Source: Hyphomicrobiales bacterium (lineage in GTDB: Bacteria; Pseudomonadota; Alphaproteobacteria; Rhizobiales; Hyphomicrobiaceae). Taken from it: a stretch of 5,961 nt of DNA. The stretch is from positions 1 through 5,961 of the forward strand of contig JAFKKW010000130.1 in assembly GCA_017304275.1 (NCBI GenBank), read 5' to 3'. The notes beneath the pieces were generated by a model. The model was not told where the DNA came from, searched no databases, and worked only from the letters and a program-made list of their open reading frames with translations. The position numbers and the translations under genes were made by a program. Shown here piece after piece: positions 1 through 5,106 of the stretch (position 1 is the stretch's first letter; each line of letters opens with the position of its first letter).

Positions 1-1530
1 GACCGAGGCGGCCTCAGCCAGCGTCGCGAGCGGCATCGGAGAGAGCCACCCTTCGATGCGCGTACTGGTCGAACCGTGGTCGTTGATCACCTCGCCGTTG
101 GCGGTCACCTCGCCACCCCCCGCCTTGAGGGAAAGTCCGGCGAGTTGGATCAGGCCCTCGCTCGGGATGATGCGGCCGGTGGCATGGAAGCTGTCGACCG
201 GAAAAGGAGCCACTCCGAAGTCCTCGGCGGCAAGGGCGCCCTCGGTCGATTGGAGTCCGAAATGCCACTGCGGCGCGCCCTGCTGCGAAGGGTCGCTCGT
301 CAGGGCGCCTTCGAGCGTGGCGCGGCTGTCGCCCCAATCGAACGTCGAGGGTTGAAGCGTGAGGCGTCGCGCATTGGCGTCGTAGACCATCGCGACGCGT
401 CCGCTGTCGAGCAGCATCGGCGTATCGGAGAGCGACGGCAGCCTGACGAAACCGTGCCCCAGTTCGAGGGCGAGGTCAGCCGTCCTGAGATCGCCGCCGT
501 TGGAGAGGGTGAGCGCCAGCTCGCCGGTCATCGGCGTGTCGAGCATCGCCAGGAGGCCGAGCCCCGACGAGATCTTGGCGAGGCTGCTCGGCACCAGATC
601 GCGCACGGTCGCCGTCAGTTGCAACGTATCCCGGCGGTCGGATTCGTCCATGTGCAGGTCGAGCGACCACGGGCCTCGCTCCGAGGCGATCGTGGCGGTT
701 CCGGAAATGATGCTGCGCCGCTTCGAGTGCTCAAGATCGACGGCGGCCTCGGCCACGCTGATCTGGCTCATCTGCCCGTTGTAGGAAATGGATACGGTCG
801 CATTCCGCACGCCGAATTCCCTGAGCGCCGAGGAGCCCGACGTGCCGCGGCGCGCCCGTGCCGACGTTTCGGCAAGAACGCGCGCCAAGTCGATGCGGTG
901 GAACGACGGAGGAAGCGTATCGCCGTTTGCGCTTTGAGGTGGTCGCGCCGGCACCGGACGCGGCGGAATGATGGGCTTTTCCGCTCGCCCCTCGCTGTCA
1001 GAAATGCTGAGCGAGAACCCCTGCGCCTCGCTGTAGGTGACCGTCAGGCGCGGCTCGATCAGGTAGACCCGCGAGGGATTGGCTTCGAGACGAAGCAGTG
1101 CGCTCTTGTCAAGCTCCACGGCCGCCATCGGTGCCGAGGCGACGGGATCGCCGTCGGCATCGGTAAGCTGCAGGTTGATGAGGCGAAGCTCGACCGTGTA
1201 GTTCTCCGCCAGCGTCAGCACCGCATCGTCGATGTGGGCTGCGAATCCGTCGAGCTCGGCGTTGATGCTCGCCTCGATGCGCTCGCTGAAGGACTTGAGC
1301 GACACCGGTCCGTGGATCAGCCGCACATAGATGACGGCTGCGGCGACAAGCGACAGCAGGATCACGGGACCCAGCACGAAAGCCGCCACATGCGCCATTT
1401 TGCGCAGGCGCCGTCGGGTGGCGCTTTCCGGCTTCGAAGGACGTGTACGGAGCGTCGTATAGGGCACGTCGCCCGGCGCCCTTGGAGGCGCCGTCCTGGC
1501 GCGGGTCATGCCGGAGCGTTGTGTCGTCAT
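1..1530 (-). CDS. AsmA-like / DUF3971 domain envelope protein (YhdP/TamB-like superfamily), C-terminus cut by window edge
   Basis: The minus frame is open for 510 codons from the ATG at 1530 to the left edge, without a stop. Residues 1-45 form a basic, Pro/Arg-rich cytoplasmic tail ending RRRLRKM. Residues about 46-69 form one hydrophobic anchor (AFVLGPVILLSLVAAAVIYV), followed by LIHGPVSLKSF, the usual entry into this family. The rest is alternating beta-like sequence with repeated 'A-x-L-x-L' strands and phrases such as GELALTLSNGG and LAGLSLKAGGGEV, typical of AsmA-like repeats. This architecture fits large inner-membrane-anchored periplasmic proteins linked to lipid transport and outer-membrane homeostasis; family members often exceed 1,000 residues, so roughly the first half is probably present. 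The start is supported by GGAG (minus strand, 1542-1545) 11 nt upstream; an internal Met at residue 8 has no ribosome-binding site. The frame closes upstream at a stop at 1600-1602. It is divergent from bcp. The family call is by pattern; the exact substrate is unknown. Confidence 0.86.
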   Translation of the reverse strand, partial: MTTQRSGMTRARTAPPRAPGDVPYTTLRTRPSKPESATRRRLRKMAHVAAFVLGPVILLSLVAAAVIYVRLIHGPVSLKSFSERIEASINAELDGFAAHIDDAVLTLAENYTVELRLINLQLTDADGDPVASAPMAAVELDKSALLRLEANPSRVYLIEPRLTVTYSEAQGFSLSISDSEGRAEKPIIPPRPVPARPPQSANGDTLPPSFHRIDLARVLAETSARARRGTSGSSALREFGVRNATVSISYNGQMSQISVAEAAVDLEHSKRRSIISGTATIASERGPWSLDLHMDESDRRDTLQLTATVRDLVPSSLAKISSGLGLLAMLDTPMTGELALTLSNGGDLRTADLALELGHGFVRLPSLSDTPMLLDSGRVAMVYDANARRLTLQPSTFDWGDSRATLEGALTSDPSQQGAPQWHFGLQSTEGALAAEDFGVAPFPVDSFHATGRIIPSEGLIQLAGLSLKAGGGEVTANGEVINDHGSTSTRIEGWLSPMPLATLAEAASV

Positions 1531-1853
1531 CCCCAAACAGTCTCCGGCCGACGAAGTGAAGTGAAAGGACGGTTCGATGGCTCGGGAACGTCTTAGGCTT
1601 CAGCGCACATCCGGAGCCGCAGTAACGCGTCGCGGAGCATCATCGATGCGCAAATCGAAGGTGGCGCCGCGCTCGGCGACCCTTTAAGCCTCGATCATGA
1701 CGCGACGGCGACCTCCGGGTCGTAGAAGCGCCGGAGCCGTGCGCCTTTTCCCTCTGATGAACCCCGGTTTCCGGAATGCAAGGAAGCCTAGTGAATCCCC
1801 TATCCCAGCGGTGAATGTGGCTCACCAAAAGCGACGAAAGAAAGGCGTTCATC
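1531..1853. other. Divergent intergenic region between the AsmA-like gene and bcp
   Basis: This 323-bp gap must hold the promoters for both flanking genes, but I find no convincing -35/-10 pair in either direction. Visible items are a short direct repeat (GAAGT, GAAGT, GAAAG at 1553-1567) close upstream of the AsmA-like gene, a small palindrome CCGG-TTT-CCGG near 1766-1776, and the Shine-Dalgarno AAAGG at 1841-1845 for bcp. Open frames crossing it are Arg/Pro-rich and lack family features, so no gene is called here. Confidence 0.6.
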
Positions 1854-2333
1854 ATGCTGAGAGAGGGCGATTTTGCCCCCCTGTTCGACCTCCCTGCCGA
1901 TGGCGGCGAGCGGGTCGTTCTGAAGGCGCTGCGCGGCCGCTGGGTGGTCCTCTATTTTTACCCCAAGGACGATACGGAGGGCTGCACCTTGGAGGCCCGG
2001 GAGTTCAGCATGCTGGCGCCCGCGTTCAAGCGCAGCGGCGCGACCGTGATCGGCATATCGCCCGACAGCCCGAAAAGTCACGACAAATTCAAGTGCAAGC
2101 ACGAGCTCGCGGTGTGTCTCGTTTCCGACGCCGACAAGACGGCGGCAGAAGGCTATGGCGTCTGGGTCGAGAAAAGCATGTATGGGCGCACGTTCATGGG
2201 CGTAGAGCGGGCGACGTTTCTGATCTCGCCCGACGGGAAAATTGCCCGCATTTGGCGAAAGGTCGCCGCCAGGGGGCACGCGGAGGCGGTTCTCGCCGAG
2301 CTGAAGACGGCACGCAAATCAGCAAAAGGCTGA
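1854..2333 (+). CDS. bcp: Thioredoxin-dependent thiol peroxidase, Bcp/PrxQ family
   Basis: This 159-residue cytoplasmic peroxiredoxin would reduce H2O2 and organic hydroperoxides, with thioredoxin as likely reductant. The N-terminus (LREGDFAPLFDLP) and WVVLYFYPKDDTEGCT are diagnostic. The peroxiredoxin signature P-x3-T-x2-C is P37, T41 and C44, with C44 the peroxidatic cysteine; R119 in GVERATFLI fits the conserved active-site Arg. GISPDSPKSHDKF and YGVWVEKSMYGRTFMG are also Bcp landmarks. The E. coli-type resolving cysteine five residues after the peroxidatic one is absent (R49). C81 and C88 are the remaining cysteines, and C81 sits where PrxQ proteins with a helix-3 resolving cysteine have theirs. 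The start at 1854 has AAAGG 8 nt upstream and matches the family N-terminus; an in-frame ATG at 1815 would add 13 atypical residues with a weak ribosome site. Length is normal. It lies 255 bp before the bactofilin on the same strand; no clear terminator follows. Confidence 0.95.
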   Translation: MLREGDFAPLFDLPADGGERVVLKALRGRWVVLYFYPKDDTEGCTLEAREFSMLAPAFKRSGATVIGISPDSPKSHDKFKCKHELAVCLVSDADKTAAEGYGVWVEKSMYGRTFMGVERATFLISPDGKIARIWRKVAARGHAEAVLAELKTARKSAKG

Positions 2334-2397
2334 AAACGCCGCCTCCCGGCTCCGATGCGCGCGCTATGGGCGAAAATCCCTGAGATGGGCAGGTCTT

Positions 2398-2412
2398 GCA
2401 CAGAAACTGTGC
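2398..2412. promoter_or_regulatory. Perfect inverted repeat GCACAG-AAA-CTGTGC between bcp and the bactofilin gene
   Basis: Two perfect 6-bp arms flank a 3-bp AAA centre. No T-run follows, so it does not look like an intrinsic terminator. Its size and symmetry fit a dimeric repressor or activator site, or a small hairpin in the transcript. It lies about 180 bp upstream of the bactofilin start. It matches no operator I can name with confidence. Confidence 0.35.
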
Positions 2413-2426
2413 GGATCAAGTGGTGA

Positions 2427-2467
2427 TTCTCCCTGGAAGACATGGTAGCAATCGCCGGTGGGGAGAA
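2427..2467. repeat. Inverted repeat TTCTCCC / GGGAGAA with 27-nt loop in the bactofilin leader
   Basis: Perfect 7-bp arms lie at 2427-2433 and 2461-2467. The right arm overlaps a GGGGAG that immediately precedes an ATG (2468) opening a 20-codon frame ending in TAA at 2528-2530. If transcribed, the hairpin would cover that ribosome site. Whether the small frame is translated cannot be decided from sequence; the stem alone could occur by chance. Confidence 0.25.
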
Positions 2468-2588
2468 ATGTCGGACGGAGGCCTTTTGGGCCCGCCGGCC
2501 GGGGGCTTGTCGAAGACCAAAATCACATAAAGCCGAACGGCAATCTGAAATTCGCGCAGGTGAAGCGTAACCGCGGAGGTCCAAACGG

Positions 2589-3101
2589 ATGCTGCCTCAA
2601 CTCCGGAATCCGGAAAACGATAGCGTCGCCAAATCCCAGCCCTTCATGCAGAATGCCTCGACATCGTCACTGGGCGCCAGACCAGCCGGCGCCGCATTCC
2701 GTCCTGGGAGTTCCGCGATGACCTCCGTCATCGGTACCGATCTCGTCATTCACGGTAACCTCACGTCGAAAGGCGAGGTCCATATCGAGGGCGAGGTTCA
2801 GGGTGACATCCACGCGACGCACGTCGTCCTCGGCGAGCGCGCGCGCGTGACCGGCGGCATCGTCGCCGAGGAATGCATCATCCGCGGTCACCTTCTCGGC
2901 ACCATCCGCGGGCGCCGCGTGCTGCTGCAGAGCTCCGCCCACGTCGAGGGCGACGTCTATCACCAGACTATGGCGATCGAGCAGGGCGCTTTCTTTGAGG
3001 GCAAGTCGCGCCGCACCGACGACCCGCTTGCGGGATTGTCCCGCACGACGTCCGAGGCCGCGCCGGCGGCCGGACCGGCAATGCCGCCGCCGCTGGTCTG
3101 A
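2589..3101 (+). CDS. Bactofilin (polymer-forming cytoskeletal protein)
   Basis: This 170-residue protein has the bactofilin layout. A disordered N-terminal tail (about 1-45, rich in Ser/Ala/Pro/Asn) is followed by a beta-helix core (about 46-140) of short repeated strands separated by Gly turns, for example VIHGNLTSKGEVHIEGEVQG, then AHVEGDVYHQ and GAFFEGKSRR, and a Pro/Ala-rich C-terminal tail ending MPPPLV. Bactofilins assemble without nucleotide into non-polar filaments, often at the membrane, and recruit peptidoglycan enzymes or mark poles and stalks. The start at 2589 is well supported by GGAGG at 2575-2579, 9 nt upstream; in-frame Met20 and Met44 lack such a site. In many bacteria a bactofilin is encoded beside an M23 endopeptidase; none is present on either side here. 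The terminator at 3112-3167 follows 11 nt after the stop. Family assignment is firm; the cell structure it serves is not deducible. Confidence 0.95.
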   Translation: MLPQLRNPENDSVAKSQPFMQNASTSSLGARPAGAAFRPGSSAMTSVIGTDLVIHGNLTSKGEVHIEGEVQGDIHATHVVLGERARVTGGIVAEECIIRGHLLGTIRGRRVLLQSSAHVEGDVYHQTMAIEQGAFFEGKSRRTDDPLAGLSRTTSEAAPAAGPAMPPPLV

Positions 3102-3111
3102 AGCGCCAGTA

Positions 3112-3167
3112 GGTGGATCGAGCCGCGCCCGCGACCAGCGGGCGCGTTTTCTTTTGCGCGATCCACC
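3112..3167 (+). terminator. Nested intrinsic terminator after the bactofilin gene
   Basis: The core is a perfect 9-bp GC stem (CGCGCCCGC at 3124-3132, GCGGGCGCG at 3138-3146) with loop GACCA, followed by TTTTCTTTT at 3147-3155. A second perfect 9-bp pair, GGTGGATCG at 3112-3120 and CGATCCACC at 3159-3167, encloses the whole core including its T-tract. The core is a classical Rho-independent terminator for the plus strand. The outer arms are unusual, because pairing them needs RNA beyond the expected stop point. Confidence 0.93.
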
Positions 3168-3261
3168 GCCCTTGGGTCCCTTGTCTGGCCGCGTCGCCTG
3201 AAGGGACGCGAATCGCTCTGTTCGGCTCTTGTTCTTTTTTGTCGACGAGAAACACCGGGCC

Positions 3262-3270
3262 TGTGGATAA
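3262..3270 (-). promoter_or_regulatory. DnaA box (TTATCCACA on the minus strand)
   Basis: TGTGGATAA on the plus strand is a perfect reverse complement of the canonical DnaA 9-mer TTATCCACA. It is followed by GTCCGC, which also follows the second box, giving a 15-bp repeat (3262-3276) with one mismatch to the second copy. Confidence 0.55.
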
Positions 3271-3310
3271 GTCCGCGATTTGAGCGTCTAACAAGCTGAA
3301 AGCAAAGCGT

Positions 3311-3338
3311 GTTCTCCTCGATCCAAACCGATGAGAAC
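3311..3338. repeat. Imperfect inverted repeat between the two DnaA-box-like sites
   Basis: GTTCTC-C-TCG (3311-3320) faces CGA-T-GAGAAC (3329-3338), giving 9 of 10 pairs with a C/T mismatch and an 8-nt loop ATCCAAAC. It ends 2 bp before the second box. It may be a protein-binding palindrome or an RNA hairpin; no T-tract follows, so it is not a terminator. Confidence 0.4.
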
Positions 3339-3340
3339 GT

Positions 3341-3349
3341 TGTGAATAA
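3341..3349 (-). promoter_or_regulatory. Second DnaA-box-like site (TTATTCACA on the minus strand)
   Basis: TGTGAATAA on the plus strand fits the relaxed DnaA consensus TTATNCACA. It has the same orientation as the first box, 79 bp away, and shares the following GTCCGC, so the 15-mer 3341-3355 differs from 3262-3276 at one base. Confidence 0.5.
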
Positions 3350-3386
3350 GTCCGCCCGTGGTCGTCCGCCGCTTTAGATCCCAACG

Positions 3387-3413
3387 AAAAGAGGGTGGCC
3401 GAAGCCACCCTCT
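3387..3413 (-). terminator. Intrinsic terminator of the duplicated membrane-protein gene, UUCG loop
   Basis: Read on the minus strand, GAGGGTGGC (3412-3404) and GCCACCCTC (3399-3391) form a perfect 9-bp stem closed by a C(UUCG)G tetraloop, an unusually stable loop, followed by TTTT (3390-3387) then CGTT. On the plus strand the loop is CGAA and no T-run follows, so it works for the minus-strand gene. It lies 28 bp beyond that gene's stop. Confidence 0.92.
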
Positions 3414-3440
3414 CTGAAAACGTCGATGCTTCGAAACCGA

Positions 3441-3881
3441 TCAGGGCGTCGGAGTCGCAGGAGACTCGGGCGCCGGCACGGTGATGGTCGGGATCGGCTG
3501 ACCCTGCTCCTTGGCCAGGAAGGTCAAGCCTCCGAAGATCGCCAGGAAGACCAGAGCGGTCACCAGCGCGTTCACGAAGCGGCTCGAGAACGACAGGAAG
3601 TTGCCGATCAGATCGACCACGAACACGACGCCCGCTGCGATCAGGATGGGCTGCAGCCACCTGTAGTCGTCCGGCAGGAACTCCACCGGGCTCGGCGGCA
3701 CGTCGGCCTGCGTGAGATGATAGAGGACGCCGAAGATCACCGCGAAGGCGATCGCCGTGACGAGTGCGTTCACGAAGCGGTTCGAGAACGAGAGCGCGTT
3801 GCCGATCAAGCCAATGACGAAAACCACGGCGGCGGCGACGAGCACCGGCTCGAGCCAAACGTATTCGGTCGGTAAAAACAT
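3441..3881 (-). CDS. Unrecognised membrane protein built of two tandem helical-hairpin repeats
   Basis: I do not recognise a family. The 146-residue protein has four predicted membrane segments in two units: helices about 11-30 and 36-56, and about 77-96 and 102-121, each pair joined by a short SFS(N/S)R turn. Unit 1 (residues 2-58) and unit 2 (68-124) match at 37 of 57 positions without gaps, at a 66-residue offset. Each opens FLPxxYxWLxP and holds LIGNxLSFSxRFVNALVTA. The linker (ADVPPSPVE) and C-terminal tail (VPAPESPATPTP) are Pro-rich and hydrophilic. The chosen ATG (3881) has GGGGGA 5 nt upstream and begins at the repeat boundary; a GTG at 3905 would add eight residues with a poor ribosome site. 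It lies 112 bp after aapM on the same strand and has its own terminator, so it may be a separate unit or read through from aapM. Function unknown; a small membrane-embedded scaffold, channel or stress protein are all possible. Confidence 0.85.
   Translation of the reverse strand: MFLPTEYVWLEPVLVAAAVVFVIGLIGNALSFSNRFVNALVTAIAFAVIFGVLYHLTQADVPPSPVEFLPDDYRWLQPILIAAGVVFVVDLIGNFLSFSSRFVNALVTALVFLAIFGGLTFLAKEQGQPIPTITVPAPESPATPTP
3510..3878 (-). repeat. Internal tandem duplication within the membrane-protein gene
   Basis: The segments 3708-3878 (unit 1) and 3510-3680 (unit 2) encode matching 57-residue units 198 bp apart. The similarity is visible in DNA too: GCGTTCACGAAGCGG occurs at 3568-3582 and again at 3766-3780 (plus strand), and the next 11 bases differ at only one position. 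This indicates duplication of one hairpin unit followed by divergence. Confidence 0.88.
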
Positions 3882-3961
3882 GGTATTCCCCCAGTTTCGC
3901 GCCACCCGGATTCTGTTTTTGATGGCGGCTAATCCTTACCGCACGCACCTGCCATTGTCAT

Positions 3962-3993
3962 GCCGCTTTCTGGCGGCGCGTTTCATGGAAACG
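3962..3993. repeat. Two small inverted repeats just after the aapM stop codon
   Basis: CGTTTC-ATG-GAAACG (3979-3993) abuts the aapM stop codon, and GCCGC-TTTCTG-GCGGC (3962-3977) follows 1 bp beyond it. Neither is followed by a T-run on the minus strand, so they are not standard terminators. They might stabilise the 3' end of the aap transcript or bind a protein. Confidence 0.35.
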
Positions 3994-5103
3994 TTATGAG
4001 CTTGTGCGATTTTGCAGCGTCGTCTCGAGTGATGCCGAAGCCCGCGACATCGCGAAGCAGAACAGCCAAAACACTGCGCCAGCAAAGAAATATCCCGTGG
4101 CCGCGGTTTGTGGCGAAGCCCATTTGGCGTCCGCTTGCACGCTTTGCTCGACAATGCCGATGAGATCGAAAAGCCCGATTATGAGCACAAGACTGGTATC
4201 TTTGAACAATGAGATGAACGAGTTCACGATTCCCGGAATCACGAGCCGAATGGCTTGGGGAAGAACGATAAATCCCATTTTCTGCCAGGTGCCGAGCGCG
4301 AGCGCGTCCGCCGCCTCGTACTGACCGCGCGGAATGGCCTGCAGCCCGCCGCGAATGACCTCGGCCAGATAGGCTGCCGAGAACAGCGCAACGCCGACCA
4401 GCGCCCGCAACAGCTTGTCGATACTGACATCCGGCGGCAGGAACAGCGGCAGCATGACGGATGCCATGAACAGCACCGTCACCAGCGGGATGCCGCGCAC
4501 GAGCTCGATATAGGCCGTCGAGGTCCAACGGACGATCGGCAACTCCGAGCGCCGCCCGAGCGCGAGCAGAATGCCGAGCGGGAACGATGCGGCGATGCCG
4601 AAGCTCGCGATCACGAGCGTGAGCAGAAGCCCGCCCCAGAGATCCGTCTCGACTTCCGCGAGTCCGAACGGGCCGCCGTAGAGCAGCACGAACGCCAGGA
4701 GCGGAAACACGGCCAGCAGATAGACGAGCAACAGCGGCTTGCGCGGCACGCGCGGCATGAACAGCGGAACGATCCCCGCGAGCGCCAGCCCATAGGTGAG
4801 ATGCACGCGCCAGAGCTCGGTCTCCGGATAGCGGCCGTAGAGGAAGAGATGCATCTTGTGCGTGATGAACGGCCAGCAGGCCCCCGCATCCGGAACGCGG
4901 CATGCCGACCCGTCGCTGCCCGAAAACACCGCGCGCACGAGCGCCCAGTCGAGGAACGCAAGGGCGCCGTATCCGGCAAGCGCGATCAGAACGACGCTCG
5001 CGACCGTCTGGCCGGTCGTCGGAAACAGCACCGCGCGGACGGCCGCCGGCATGTTGCGCGTCCTCGCGCGCCAGTCCTGGCTTGTCTCGCTCGACCGCGC
5101 CAT
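3994..5103 (-). CDS. aapM: General L-amino-acid ABC transporter permease AapM
   Basis: This 369-residue inner-membrane permease is of the HisM/AapM type, close to the family's usual length. Hydrophobic segments begin about residue 34 (VASVVLIALAGYGALAFL). A periplasmic loop carries a Cys pair (C68, C76) ahead of WPFI. The core (about 155-350) includes IELVRGIPLVTVLFM and the EAA loop, residues about 263-285 (EAADALALG ... LPQAIRLVIP), which contacts the ATPase. NSFISLFKDTSLVLIIGLFDL is a strong AapM landmark. With AapQ it would form the channel that imports amino acids delivered by a periplasmic binding protein. It starts 3 bp after the aapQ stop, with GGAG (minus strand, 5113-5116) 9 nt upstream, so the two are cotranscribed. 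The last ~300 bp (residues ~270-369) have lower GC and more A/T-ending codons than the rest. No aapP ATPase gene follows. Confidence 0.95.
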   Translation of the reverse strand: MARSSETSQDWRARTRNMPAAVRAVLFPTTGQTVASVVLIALAGYGALAFLDWALVRAVFSGSDGSACRVPDAGACWPFITHKMHLFLYGRYPETELWRVHLTYGLALAGIVPLFMPRVPRKPLLLVYLLAVFPLLAFVLLYGGPFGLAEVETDLWGGLLLTLVIASFGIAASFPLGILLALGRRSELPIVRWTSTAYIELVRGIPLVTVLFMASVMLPLFLPPDVSIDKLLRALVGVALFSAAYLAEVIRGGLQAIPRGQYEAADALALGTWQKMGFIVLPQAIRLVIPGIVNSFISLFKDTSLVLIIGLFDLIGIVEQSVQADAKWASPQTAATGYFFAGAVFWLFCFAMSRASASLETTLQNRTSS

Positions 5104-5106
5104 CGG

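Larger units (their letters stand above)
3168..3386. other. Convergent non-coding spacer with DnaA-box-like repeats
   Basis: The stretch lies between the 3' ends of two converging genes, so neither gene's promoter is expected here. It is visibly less GC-rich than its neighbours. It holds a 7-bp inverted repeat GTCCCTT/AAGGGAC (3176-3182 and 3201-3207), a T-rich run ending TTCTTTTTT (3232-3240), two DnaA-box-like sites, and a hairpin between them (listed separately). No convincing gene or tRNA is seen. It could be a DnaA-binding locus or encode a small RNA. Confidence 0.5.

Noticed and set aside
76..1596. Long plus-strand open frame opposite the AsmA-like gene
   Set aside because: It is extremely Arg/His-rich with no family features, while the minus frame codes for a coherent membrane-anchored protein. 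It is an antisense shadow of GC-rich coding DNA.
1815..1853. Upstream ATG start for bcp at 1815
   Set aside because: It would add 13 residues not typical of the family, with a weak ribosome site; the ATG at 1854 has AAAGG 8 nt upstream and matches Bcp N-termini.
2425..2429. GANTC (CcrM methylation) site upstream of the bactofilin, another at 1793-1797 before bcp
   Set aside because: About 20 such sites are expected by chance in a window of this size and GC content, so they carry no weight alone.
3168..3386. Full chromosomal origin (oriC)
   Set aside because: Only two DnaA-box-like sites are visible, with no clear AT-rich unwinding element or origin-linked genes (dnaA, hemE, parAB) in view.
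3882..3905. GTG start at 3905 for the duplicated membrane protein
   Set aside because: The ribosome site is poor, and the ATG at 3881 has GGGGGA at good spacing and begins exactly at the repeat unit.
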